The position numbers were made by a program, and so were the translations under genes. Below are positions 55,888 through 64,000 of a stretch of 64,000 nucleotides of DNA, piece by piece; the first letter of the stretch is position 1; each line of letters begins with the position of its first letter. The stretch is from Natrinema gari JCM 14663. Lineage in GTDB: Archaea > Halobacteriota > Halobacteria > Halobacteriales > Natrialbaceae. Below the pieces are notes generated by a model. The model had not been told where the DNA came from and ran no database searches. It worked only from the letters and a program-made list of their open reading frames with translations. Location of the stretch: NCBI RefSeq assembly GCF_000337175.1, contig NZ_AOIJ01000049.1:62001-126000 (forward strand), read 5' to 3'.

Positions 55888-56535
55888 TTATACGGAACTG
55901 GCCACGATGGTCACTTCCGAGAGGTACCCGCTGATAGTCGTGCTCGGATCGAAGCTCGATCCGGGATCCGCGACACCGATCACTAACGATACTTCCTCGT
56001 TCGGGTCCGACCCGCCCGTTGCATCCAGGGAGACCGAAGAGCCGTTCGTTCCGTCGCCGACGATCGAGTTATCGTTCTCGTCAGTGAACGCGTACTCGAT
56101 CGTGAGCGAGTTCCCGTTGCCGTCGTTGATCGTGTTTTCGATCACGGCGTTGTAGCTATCCAGAATCGTCGGCGACGTCTGGATGGTACCCTCGCTCGAA
56201 TAGATACTCAGGTTGACGTTGTTCGAGCCGTTGTTGATCGTCCGGAACAGCGGGCTGAACGTCGTCTTTGCGCCGAGGTTGATGCCGGAACTGTTCCCCA
56301 ACGAGTCGAACGCCAACTCGAGTGTCCCGTTCGTGATCGATGACGCGTCCGAATATTGGTTTCCGTTGCTGTCACTGGTATCGAACGCGAGCGCACTCGA
56401 TGCGTCACCGGCGACGGCGACGGAGACGGTTCGGTCCGCCTCGACACTACTAAACGCGCCTGTTCCGAGCGCAGCCCCGCCACCCGCAACGATCGTTCCC
56501 AGTCCGACTAACACATTACGTCGATTCATTTTCAT
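55888..56535 (-). CDS. DUF1102/TasA-like exported protein
   Basis: 215 residues. MKMNRRNVLVGLGTIVAGGG is a short signal/anchor, followed by the typical small-residue cleavage zone AALGTGAFSSVEADRTVSV and a Gly/Ser/Asn-rich beta domain (SSALAFDTSDSNGNQYSDAS, SSEGTIQTSPTILDS). This pattern is DUF1102, a family grouped by structure with the bacterial fibre protein TasA/CalY; related archaeal proteins form bundling pili. It heads the minus-strand set (CARDB protein, signal peptidase, DUF5305). Start 56535 or 56529. Confidence 0.75.
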   Translation of the reverse strand: MKMNRRNVLVGLGTIVAGGGAALGTGAFSSVEADRTVSVAVAGDASSALAFDTSDSNGNQYSDASSITNGTLELAFDSLGNSSGINLGAKTTFSPLFRTINNGSNNVNLSIYSSEGTIQTSPTILDSYNAVIENTINDGNGNSLTIEYAFTDENDNSIVGDGTNGSSVSLDATGGSDPNEEVSLVIGVADPGSSFDPSTTISGYLSEVTIVASSV

Positions 56536-56976
56536 GGTTGGTATCTCCGTGCTACGTCCAAGCACCGACCGCCGAGGGTGCTGGAACGCAGTTCCTACTT
56601 GCGACCACGACCCCTACCCACTTTGTATTGAGTAGCCGGAACCGGCGAAAGACCGGCCATACTGCCGTTCAAGGCGGTCTTGAACGCGTGCGCCTGGGTC
56701 TCGAGAGGAACAAGTGCGGCCTGAAACACCGCCGAGAGAAAGCAGGGCAACGAGGTGGCAGCCGAAATGTTGGGAATTTGATGTATTTCACCAACCGAAT
56801 CAAACGGGGGAGAGCCTCGAGTTAGCCCCTCAGCGCTCGGTGCACCGCGTTCGGCGGCCGGCATTCCCGAGTTGGGGTTCGATCAAGTGGTACTTGAGAC
56901 GGCTGTTCTCAATTATGATAATAGAACTATCTCGCGTATTTTTATATGTTTCTTTCGGGTAGTATGAATAGAGCTA
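56536..56976. promoter_or_regulatory. Divergent intergenic region between the two halves of the envelope set
   Basis: 440 bases without a supported gene. It contains a perfect inverted repeat CGTTCAAG-(5)-CTTGAACG at 56666-56686, an AT-rich plus-strand TATA box TTTTTATATG at 56939-56948 (predicted transcript start about seven bases before ATG 56977), and the leader of the minus-strand DUF1102 gene. The inverted repeat could bind a regulator shared by both directions. Confidence 0.5.
56666..56686. repeat. Perfect 8-base inverted repeat
   Basis: CGTTCAAG (56666-56673), loop GCGGT, CTTGAACG (56679-56686). It is about 130 bases before the DUF1102 start and 290 bases before the pilin-like start; possible operator or RNA hairpin. 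Confidence 0.5.
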
Positions 56977-59685
56977 ATGGTGGGTACACGACGTCCGTCC
57001 CGGAGTCGAGAACACGACGCTGGGGAGCGAGGGGCAAGTTCGATAATCGGGATCCTGTTGCTATTTACACTCGTTATACTGGGTGCAGCAGTGGTGTTCG
57101 TCGCCGGGTCAGTGATGTTCGACTCGGTTCAGACACAAGTGAACAACGAACAGACACAGAAGTTCGTCGAAGAGACGGACCAGGGCATCATGACGGCCGC
57201 GACGACGGGCAAAAACCAGCCGCTGCCGATCGACGAGATGCAGGCGGAAAAACCGATGATCACGGACGATGGGTCGATCAGCGTCACGTGGTACAACGAA
57301 ACGGGGCCGAGTTGCTCGACCGGCGAGAAGAGTCTCCGCACGCTCGAGTTCGAACTCGACGACCGGACGATCGCCCATCAGGGCGGCGGCGTCTGGAAGA
57401 AGGCCAACGGGCAGACCACCGTCGTTTCGGAACCCCAGATCGGGTACGACGGTGAGACGTTACGGCTCCAGATCCTCCAACTCGAGGAGGGCGATTTCGG
57501 GGCCTCCGAAGCGGTGGCGAAAGCCGACCACAGCAAAGCGACGGACCTTACCGAGGAGATCAATACCGTCGCCCAGAACTGTCCGAACGGGACGAGCGTG
57601 AAATTCACGATCGAAAGTTCCTATCACGAGGGCTGGTACCAGTACCTCGACTCGGAGTTCGGGACGGAAGCGAACGTGACCCAACACGGGAATGCAGTGA
57701 CAGTGAAACTCGCCGACATCAGAGAGCCGTTCGACCCTGCGAAGTTCATCGTCAAAGAAGACCACGGGCTGCGTGGTCCCGGTGGCAAGGCGCTGGCGAA
57801 GGACCAGCGACTCGCACGCTCTCTGGCCGGAAAGGGGAACGGCGGCGGAAAAGGCGGCAATGACGTCTTCAGTATTAAAACGACGATCAAGAACGTCGGA
57901 CAGCGAGACGAAAGCCAAGACATCACTGCAACGATCTTGGATGACGACAGCAACAAGACGCTGCTGACGACTACGCATTCCAATCTCTCAGTTCCGAAAA
58001 ACGGCGGTGAACGGACCATCGACCATCCGGGACTCAAGTTCGAACTCGATGCGGCCGCGAAAAAGAAACTCGACCACGGTGAGACGTACAAGTACATCAT
58101 CGAAACCGAAGACGACCGGACTGATACGCCCGGTACGTTCTACGTCGGCATGTCGGGCTCGTACTTTAACGTCTCGAACGCCAGCCACGACATCGACGAG
58201 AACGTGACGATTACCGCGGACGTACAGAACATCGGCGTCGAGAACACGAGCGATGGTCGCGCGGATCTCGAGCTCGAGTATCTCGACGACGAGACCCCGG
58301 ACGCGTATAAACGGATCAGTCCGAACACCGTCAACGGCTCGTACGGTGCGACGACGACCGTCGAATGGACCATAAACACGAGTCGGATGATCCGAGGGGA
58401 CTACGAGTACACCGTCACCACCGCCGACGACAAGTCGGTGACGAAGACGTTTACCCTCAATACGGGCGTCGATCCGAGCGATACGGAACTCGTTTTGGAC
58501 GCCGGGAACGAGGTCAACGTCTCGGTTCTGGGGACCGAAGTATCGGCCGAAGGGCCAACTGATGAGCGACGGACACGGCTCGTTGACGGCGATAAAGCAA
58601 ACGGAAAGTGGAAAAAGAGCGGTAGCGGTGAATGGAACTTCTACAATGAGGGTTGGAATCGGAGTGGTGGATGGAGAACCAATAGCTGCAGATATTGCGA
58701 TGAGCCGACGGAAATCTGGTGGGACGACGATGGTGGCTGGGAACTCGAGTGGACCAAACGCGGAGACGGCGACTGGTCTTGGAACGGACCAGGAACGTGG
58801 CAACAGCACCCCGTCTACTACAAGCAATGGGCACCGGTGACGACGGAGATCATCACGCAACCGGTCGACGAAAACGGAAAGCCGATCGGCAAGTCGAACA
58901 CGATCCAGCCGGAGAGTTGGGGCAGCGAAACCTACGAGTCGTACCGATCGCCGGAAGACCAGAACCTCAACACCCACGATACGCGAGACAAAATCTGGAA
59001 GTACAACTTCACGACGGAGGATCGAATCAGTCTCACGTTGAGTTCGACGTTGTACAGCTGTAGCAATTACCAGAAGAAGAACACCGATCTGTATACTGAC
59101 GGTGAGTATTACCCGTATCACGACACGTGGTCGAGATACAACGGGAACGGCTACTGGGACCACTACGACTGTGGGAACATCTACGGGAAGTCACTCGAGG
59201 TGGACGCGACGACCGACTCGAACAAGGCGAACGTCCGTGTCAGGAGCAGTGGAAACAACACGGTGCCGGAGCTACGGGCGGGACATCAGCGCCAGCAGAG
59301 CGCTGACGAAGTGCTCGAGCGCGGCGACAAGGACCTCTTCGGTGGCAAATACGAGAACGGAACGGGATATCTCGACCTCGAAAAAGGAAAGGAGTTCGTC
59401 TTCATGTACGAACTGACCGAGGAAGCGCCAGCTAACACGGACCCCGAGGAGTTCTGGAAGGAAGCCAAAGAGACCGACACACCGGGGGACCCGAACTTCA
59501 ACGACGTGATCGTCCTCGTCGAAGTCGACGACGTGCCGACTGAAGACATCGTCTCCCCGATACCCGTCGGGGAAGACGGGGTACCCGTCGATGTCGGTCG
59601 CGGGGAGTCTGACAACGACTCCAGCGATCAATCCGACCCCGACTCCGGCGTCGAGGTCGATACGGACAAGATCATAATCGGCTAA
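56977..59685 (+). CDS. Large pilin-like surface protein (DUF7289-like) with Trp-rich insert
   Basis: 902 residues. The N-terminus has a class III-type signal (RGASSIIGILLLFTLVILGA) as in archaeal pilins, then a DUF7289-like region (about 60-230), a Lys/Gly linker (LAGKGNGGGKGGND), CARDB-like modules (300-520), a Trp/Tyr-rich segment (529-620, 12 Trp in about 80 residues, with CRYC), Cys-containing blocks near 695 and 732, and an acidic end. Family name is from memory. It is far longer than ordinary pilins, so it is more probably a pilus-associated adhesin or surface filament than a major subunit. Strong TATA just upstream. Confidence 0.75.
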   Translation: MVGTRRPSRSREHDAGERGASSIIGILLLFTLVILGAAVVFVAGSVMFDSVQTQVNNEQTQKFVEETDQGIMTAATTGKNQPLPIDEMQAEKPMITDDGSISVTWYNETGPSCSTGEKSLRTLEFELDDRTIAHQGGGVWKKANGQTTVVSEPQIGYDGETLRLQILQLEEGDFGASEAVAKADHSKATDLTEEINTVAQNCPNGTSVKFTIESSYHEGWYQYLDSEFGTEANVTQHGNAVTVKLADIREPFDPAKFIVKEDHGLRGPGGKALAKDQRLARSLAGKGNGGGKGGNDVFSIKTTIKNVGQRDESQDITATILDDDSNKTLLTTTHSNLSVPKNGGERTIDHPGLKFELDAAAKKKLDHGETYKYIIETEDDRTDTPGTFYVGMSGSYFNVSNASHDIDENVTITADVQNIGVENTSDGRADLELEYLDDETPDAYKRISPNTVNGSYGATTTVEWTINTSRMIRGDYEYTVTTADDKSVTKTFTLNTGVDPSDTELVLDAGNEVNVSVLGTEVSAEGPTDERRTRLVDGDKANGKWKKSGSGEWNFYNEGWNRSGGWRTNSCRYCDEPTEIWWDDDGGWELEWTKRGDGDWSWNGPGTWQQHPVYYKQWAPVTTEIITQPVDENGKPIGKSNTIQPESWGSETYESYRSPEDQNLNTHDTRDKIWKYNFTTEDRISLTLSSTLYSCSNYQKKNTDLYTDGEYYPYHDTWSRYNGNGYWDHYDCGNIYGKSLEVDATTDSNKANVRVRSSGNNTVPELRAGHQRQQSADEVLERGDKDLFGGKYENGTGYLDLEKGKEFVFMYELTEEAPANTDPEEFWKEAKETDTPGDPNFNDVIVLVEVDDVPTEDIVSPIPVGEDGVPVDVGRGESDNDSSDQSDPDSGVEVDTDKIIIG

Positions 59686-59945
59686 CGACCGCCGGCGCTG
59701 GGGCGGCCGGGACGGACACCGATATTAATCTTCGTTGCCGTTATTGTTTCCAACGGTATATCTCAACGGTTCGATATCGGAATTCAGGTAGACGTTCGTT
59801 CCAACGGGAGAGGGTTGCTATCCCTACTCTCGGATGGGGACATCCCGATAGGAAATGTATCATCACAAGACACTAGTGACATTCAGAACAGGTGTAGCAA
59901 CAAGCGTTATGTATCAACAGCACCGATATTCGTATTGAGAAGGGG

Positions 59946-60518
59946 ATGGCAACAACCAGCGAGAGCGACCCGAGCGCGACGGATGCAACAGGTCAGGACG
60001 ACCAGCTACCGGCCGGTGAAATCTTCGACCTGCTGAGCAACCAGCGTCGCCGGTACGTCATCCACTACTGCAAGGGCGAGGACGAACCCGTTCCGATCGG
60101 TGACCTCGCCGAACACGTTGCGGCCTGGGAACTCGAGAAGGACGTCGCGGAGGTCACGTCCGCCGAACGAAAGCGGGTCTATACGTCGTTACAACAGTCG
60201 CACTTGCCCACCCTCGAGCGCGCCGACGTGATCGCATTCGACGATCGGACGATCGAACTCACGGACGAGGCGGCCGAGTTGGACGTTTACCTCGACATCG
60301 TGCCGGGCGACTCGGTCCCCTGGGGAACCTACTATCTGGGGCTGGCTGCGGTCGGGTCGGTCGTGATGGTAGGGTTGTGGCTCGAGGTAGTCCCGACCGA
60401 GACGATTCCGGAACTCGGCTGGGCCACGCTGGTGGTCGGGCTTTTCGCCGCCTCCGCAGTCGTCCACGTGGTCCAAAACCGACGGATGCGGCTCGGCGAG
60501 ATGGAGCGGCCACCGTAA
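59946..60518 (+). CDS. Membrane wHTH regulator (DUF7344-like)
   Basis: 190 residues. An N-terminal winged helix (EIFDLLSNQRRRYVIHYCKG, then DLAEHVAAWELEKDVAEVTS) belongs to the haloarchaeal DUF7344 type; two C-terminal membrane helices (GTYYLGLAAVGSVVMVGLW, WATLVVGLFAASAVVHVV) tie it to the membrane. The bactofilin-like gene starts three bases after its stop, so it probably controls or accompanies that gene. A TATA-like CGTTATGTATC near 59904-59913 lies about 35 bases before the ATG. Confidence 0.78.
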   Translation: MATTSESDPSATDATGQDDQLPAGEIFDLLSNQRRRYVIHYCKGEDEPVPIGDLAEHVAAWELEKDVAEVTSAERKRVYTSLQQSHLPTLERADVIAFDDRTIELTDEAAELDVYLDIVPGDSVPWGTYYLGLAAVGSVVMVGLWLEVVPTETIPELGWATLVVGLFAASAVVHVVQNRRMRLGEMERPP

Positions 60519-60521
60519 GTC

Positions 60522-61568
60522 ATGAACGCGTTCACCAAACTCGCGGTCGTCTTCCTCTTCGTTGGAGCGGTGCTACTGGCCGGTCCGGTGTTCGGATTTA
60601 GCTCACTCGCGGCGAATCGAGGAGCCGACGTGTCAGTCGGCGGGAGCGATGCGTTGATCGGTGTCGATGCGACGCACCTCACGCTCGACGGGCCACGTGA
60701 CGAAGCGACGGTCTCGATCGAGAACAACGCGGGACGGCGACTCTCCCTCGAGGCCGAGGATACGACGGGCCCGGACGTGCAGGTCGACGGGCAGTTGTCG
60801 GGCACGCTCGCGGCAGGGGAGAGTCTCCAGGTGACGGTTTCGTGCAACGGCGGGGGGACGAGCGGCACCGATTCGGGAATCGTCACCGTAACCGAAGCGA
60901 TCAGCGACGACGGTTCGATCACCGTTCGGGATGCGACCCTTCCGGTCACGGTCGACTACGAGTGCACCGGCGGCAAACCCGGAACGCCGCCAGGACAGCC
61001 GAGTGACGACGACGTCGTCATCGAACCTGGCGGCAAATCCAACGACGAGATCGACAGCGACGGGACCGTCTGGATCGGCGACGGCGGCAAGGCAAACGAC
61101 GAGGTCAAGGCAGGCGGCGATGTCTCGATCGGAACCGGTGGGAAGACGAACGACGAAGTCGAGGCGGGTGGCAACATCGTTACCGCCGACGACTACACCG
61201 CAAACGGTGAACTCTCCGCTGGAGGCGATGTCTCGATCGGCGACGGCGGCAAGACCAACAACGAGGTCACTGCTGGTGGCAGCATCACCACCGGGGACGA
61301 CTACACCGCAAACGGCGAACTCACCGCGACCGAGGATATCACCGTCGGGTCGGGTTCGAAGATTCAAAACGGCATCAGTGCCGGCGGGGACATCTCCATC
61401 GGTAGCGGGTCCAAAGTCAACGGCGAACTGGATGCGGGCGGCGACGTATACGTCGGCGACTCCGTGACGTTCAACAACGAAGTCACGGCCGGAGGGACGA
61501 TCTACGTCGGGTGCGACGTCAGGTTCAACGGCGATCTCTCCGCTGGCTCCGTCGTCGACGAGTGCTGA
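60522..61568 (+). CDS. Exported protein with bactofilin-like beta repeats
   Basis: 348 residues. A signal/anchor (AVVFLFVGAVLLAGPVFGF) is followed by a DUF1102-like beta domain (about 30-150, ANRGADVSVGGSDALIGVDA). The last 180 residues are imperfect repeats of about 15-22 residues built on AGGDVSIGxGGKxNxEV and DDYTANGELxAxxD, ending VDEC. Such Gly/Asp/Asn-rich ladders form a beta helix, as in bactofilin/polymer-forming proteins, here on the outside of the cell. It lies three bases behind the membrane regulator and close to the fibre-type genes. Confidence 0.75.
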   Translation: MNAFTKLAVVFLFVGAVLLAGPVFGFSSLAANRGADVSVGGSDALIGVDATHLTLDGPRDEATVSIENNAGRRLSLEAEDTTGPDVQVDGQLSGTLAAGESLQVTVSCNGGGTSGTDSGIVTVTEAISDDGSITVRDATLPVTVDYECTGGKPGTPPGQPSDDDVVIEPGGKSNDEIDSDGTVWIGDGGKANDEVKAGGDVSIGTGGKTNDEVEAGGNIVTADDYTANGELSAGGDVSIGDGGKTNNEVTAGGSITTGDDYTANGELTATEDITVGSGSKIQNGISAGGDISIGSGSKVNGELDAGGDVYVGDSVTFNNEVTAGGTIYVGCDVRFNGDLSAGSVVDEC

Positions 61569-61685
61569 GGTCGTGCTGCGGGACGGACCAGACCGAGCGC
61601 GGACCGCTCGATCGAACAGTGCCCGGGTGCGGTTCGTGTCCGACGATGCGAACCCCTTTTCACCACTGACAACAGAGTTCGGACT

Positions 61686-62003
61686 ATGTCGACCGAATCG
61701 ATCAGCGATCGGCGCGAGCACATCCGCTCGGTCAGCGTGACGGCGTTGTCCGCGCTGCTGGGCGTCGGTGCAGCGCTGGCCTCCGCAACCTGGGTCGGCC
61801 TGTCAAAGGCGGCGGCACAGGACACGCAGGCGCTCGCGTTCGTTCTCGGGGCGATCCTCGTCCAGTACGTCCTCATCAACCTCTCGGGGATCTACGGCGA
61901 GGACGAGTTCGGGGCGAAACACTACCTGTTCATCGCGTTCATGACCTTTTCGCTGTGGTTCGTGACGTGGGGTATCCTGCTGACCGCGGAGGTCTCGGGC
62001 TAG
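61686..62003 (+). CDS. EMC6-like membrane protein
   Basis: 105 residues, three membrane helices (SVTALSALLGVGAALASATW, ALAFVLGAILVQYVLINL, YLFIAFMTFSLWFVTWGIL). The topology and the GIYGEDEFGAKHYLFIAFMT signature fit the archaeal EMC6-like group, related to a core subunit of the ER membrane complex that inserts membrane proteins. It ends two bases before the ABCE1 start, so both are likely one transcript. Confidence 0.78.
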   Translation: MSTESISDRREHIRSVSVTALSALLGVGAALASATWVGLSKAAAQDTQALAFVLGAILVQYVLINLSGIYGEDEFGAKHYLFIAFMTFSLWFVTWGILLTAEVSG

Positions 62004-62004
62004 C

Positions 62005-63819
62005 ATGGCCGACGACAGCATCGCCGTCGTAGACTTAGACCGGTGCCAGCCGGACCGGTGTGGCTACGAGTGTAAGAACTACTGTCCGCCGAATCGCACC
62101 GGCAAGGAGTGTATTACCCTCCGTGGCGAGGAGGCCGACGAAGGCCAGCCCGAACAGATCCACATCTCCGAAGAGATCTGTCTGGGCGAGAGCTGTGGCA
62201 TCTGCGTCGAGAAGTGCCCCTTCGATGCCATCGAAATCATCAACCTCCCACAGGAGCTTCAGGACGAGCCGGTCCACCGCTACGGCGAGAACGCCTTCTC
62301 GCTGTACGGGCTCCCGGCACCACAGGAGGGGCAGGTCACCGGCATTTTAGGGCCAAACGGGATCGGGAAGACGACCGCCGTCCGCATTCTGGCCGGCGAA
62401 CTCGAGCCCAACCTCGGTCGCCACGACGAGGAACCGGGCTGGGACGAGGTCCTCGAAGCCTATCGTGGGACCGAACTGCAGGATTACATCGCCGACGTCC
62501 GCGACGGCGACATTACGATCGCACGAAAGCCACAGTACGTCGATCAGATCCCGAACAGTTTCGACGGCAACACCCGCCAACTGCTCGAGCGGACCGACGA
62601 GCGCGGCGTGCTCGACGACCTCGTCGAGCGGCTCTCGCTCGGCCCCGTTATGGGGCAATCGATCGACGACCTCTCGGGGGGAGAACTCCAGCGGGTCGCC
62701 ATCGCGGCCACGCTGGCCCGCGACACGGACTTCTACTTCCTCGACGAGGTGACGCCGTATCTCGACATCGGACAGCGCGTGACCGCGGCGCGGTTGATCC
62801 GCGAACTCGCCGAGGAGGCGGACAAGTCGGTGCTGGTCGTCGAACACGACCTCGCGATCCTCGACTTGCTCGCCGACACGCTCCACGTCGCCTACGGTGA
62901 GCCGGGGGCCTACGGTGTGATCACTTCGCCCAAGTCCGTCCGCAACGGGATCAACGAGTACCTTTCTGGCTATCTCGAGAACGAGAACATGCGGATCCGG
63001 CCGGACCCGATCGAGTTCGAGGAGCACGCGCCCCGCAGCGCGACCGGTGCCGACGCGCTCGTGGAGTACCCGGACCTCACGAAGAGCTACGGCGACGGCG
63101 AGTTCAGCCTCGAGATCGAGAGCGGGACGATCCGGGAAAACGAGGTGCTGGGCATCGTCGGTCCCAACGGGATCGGGAAATCGACGTTCGCGAAACTGCT
63201 GACCGGCAACCTCGAGTCGGACGCGGGCGACACCGATCTCGACCTCGATATCTCGTACAAACCCCAGTACGTCACCATCGACCAGCACATGCGTGTCGAT
63301 GCGTTCCTGTCGTCGATTACCGACCAGTTCGGCTCCTCCTACTGGAACACCGAAATCGCACAGCCCTTGCAGTTAGAGCGGATCATGGAGCAGACCCTCT
63401 CCGACCTCTCCGGTGGGGAGCGCCAGCGGGTCGCCATCGCGGCCTGTCTCTCCGATTCGGCCGACCTCTACCTGCTCGACGAGCCCTCCGCCCACCTCGA
63501 CGTCGAACAACGGGTGCAGGCCACGAAGGCGATCCGACGCTACGCCGAACAGCAGGACGCCACCGTATTGGTCATCGACCACGACATCTACATGATGGAC
63601 CTGCTCGCCGACCGGCTGATGGTCTTCGACGGCGAACCGGCCGTCCACGGTCGCGCCGGCCAGCCCCAGCCCATGCGCGACGGCATGAACGAGTTCCTCG
63701 CGAACCTCGAGGTCACGTTCCGCCGCGACGAGCGGACCTCCCGGCCGCGGATCAACAAGCCCGAATCACAACTGGACCGCCAGCAGAAAAGCGACGGCGA
63801 GTACTACTACGCGCCGTAG
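62005..63819 (+). CDS. ABCE1/Rli1 ribosome-recycling ATPase
   Basis: 604 residues. Two 4Fe-4S clusters are supplied by eight cysteines in the first 75 residues (CQPDRCGYECKNYCP and CLGESCGICVEKCP). Twin ABC domains follow: Walker A GPNGIGKTT and GPNGIGKST, signatures LSGGELQR and LSGGERQR, Walker B YFLDEVTPYLD and YLLDEPSAHLD. It splits ribosomes after termination with Pelota/aRF1. The EMC6-like gene precedes it directly. Confidence 0.96.
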   Translation: MADDSIAVVDLDRCQPDRCGYECKNYCPPNRTGKECITLRGEEADEGQPEQIHISEEICLGESCGICVEKCPFDAIEIINLPQELQDEPVHRYGENAFSLYGLPAPQEGQVTGILGPNGIGKTTAVRILAGELEPNLGRHDEEPGWDEVLEAYRGTELQDYIADVRDGDITIARKPQYVDQIPNSFDGNTRQLLERTDERGVLDDLVERLSLGPVMGQSIDDLSGGELQRVAIAATLARDTDFYFLDEVTPYLDIGQRVTAARLIRELAEEADKSVLVVEHDLAILDLLADTLHVAYGEPGAYGVITSPKSVRNGINEYLSGYLENENMRIRPDPIEFEEHAPRSATGADALVEYPDLTKSYGDGEFSLEIESGTIRENEVLGIVGPNGIGKSTFAKLLTGNLESDAGDTDLDLDISYKPQYVTIDQHMRVDAFLSSITDQFGSSYWNTEIAQPLQLERIMEQTLSDLSGGERQRVAIAACLSDSADLYLLDEPSAHLDVEQRVQATKAIRRYAEQQDATVLVIDHDIYMMDLLADRLMVFDGEPAVHGRAGQPQPMRDGMNEFLANLEVTFRRDERTSRPRINKPESQLDRQQKSDGEYYYAP

Positions 63820-63878
63820 GCCGTAAGTCGTCGACTCGAGTCGTCCGGGTCGAATCGCGGCGGGCGGAACGCAGAGAA

Positions 63879-64000
63879 TTAGCTAATCAGGCGTTGACAG
63901 CTCCCACAGAGGTGTTCTTCCTTGATGTCGACCTCGCGAACGGTCGGCGAGAAGTTCATGACACAGCGGTTGTTATCACAGTGCTCGAGGCCATAGGTGT
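63879..64000 (-). CDS. amzA: Archaemetzincin C-terminus (partial)
   Basis: The gene runs off the right edge; about 40 C-terminal residues are visible: YGLEHCDNNRCVMNFSPTVR, then EVDIKEEHLCGSCQRLIS and a TAA stop. GLxHCx4CVM with a following CxxC is the signature of archaemetzincins, zinc proteases with a second Cys-bound zinc. The HExxH part lies outside the window. The 59 bases between it and ABCE1 hold nothing else. Confidence 0.85.
   Translation of the reverse strand, partial: TYGLEHCDNNRCVMNFSPTVREVDIKEEHLCGSCQRLIS

Noticed and set aside
56595-56864. 89-codon minus-strand frame in the divergent region
   Set aside because: No recognisable domain or signal, and it covers the inverted repeat and promoter area; no coding evidence.
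1-64000. CRISPR arrays, tRNA or rRNA genes, intact insertion sequences
   Set aside because: Looked for on both strands by eye; no regular repeat-spacer pattern, cloverleaf with conserved T-arm, ribosomal RNA segment or transposase was seen. A small tRNA could still be missed without a computed scan.

Overview
The window is a haloarchaeal chromosome segment, most likely from the Natrinema/Haloterrigena group. The DNA is GC-rich, the proteins are strongly acidic, genes are tightly packed, and many promoters are TATA boxes 25-30 bases before leaderless starts. The machinery is archaeal: A-type ATP synthase, proteasome-activating nucleotidase, ABCE1, pyruvoyl arginine decarboxylase and bacteriorhodopsin. 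The genus guess rests on remembered resemblance of the rhodopsin to deltarhodopsin and was not searched. I see no tRNA, rRNA, CRISPR array or intact insertion sequence.

Layout. 1-9.8 kb: the tail of a chemotaxis transducer, a short prenyl synthase, a DUF373 membrane protein, a response regulator followed by a decayed PAS fragment, a radical SAM protein, exported and membrane-anchored proteins (one a wHTH regulator), a pilin-like protein and a quinone-type methyltransferase. 9.9-25.4 kb: A-type ATP synthase genes H-I-K-E-C-F-A-B, with subunit D displaced about 6.4 kb. The interval holds a lipoprotein, frameshifted rhodopsin and acyl-CoA synthetase debris, a four-gene ABC importer, a small membrane protein and a zinc ribbon. 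25.4-40.2 kb: housekeeping genes, including pdaD, PAN, PepF, hpt plus an NCS2 purine permease, truA, HtpX, M32 and M20 peptidases, and a HemAT-like globin transducer. 40.3-44.1 kb: a PIN-PilT-KH ATPase whose 3' end occurs a second time beyond an inserted lipoprotein gene.

44.2-47.2 kb is a retinal/rhodopsin set on the minus strand: bop, then lycopene cyclase, then a Brp/Blh carotene dioxygenase. Together they would turn lycopene into beta-carotene, retinal and a light-driven proton pump, whose gradient the ATP synthase in the same window can use. A membrane protein of unknown function diverges from bop; nadE, a small wHTH and an acyl-CoA synthetase follow.

52-61.6 kb is the most interesting stretch. 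On the minus strand are a DUF1102/TasA-like exported protein, a second exported beta-domain protein, an extended archaeal signal peptidase I and a DUF5305-type membrane protein. On the plus strand are a 902-residue pilin-like surface protein with a Trp-rich insert, a membrane wHTH regulator and an exported protein made of bactofilin-like repeats. By gene content this resembles the bacterial SipW-TasA fibre loci, so it may be a surface-fibre system; that role is inference. The window ends with an EMC6-like membrane protein coupled to ABCE1 and the C-terminus of an archaemetzincin.
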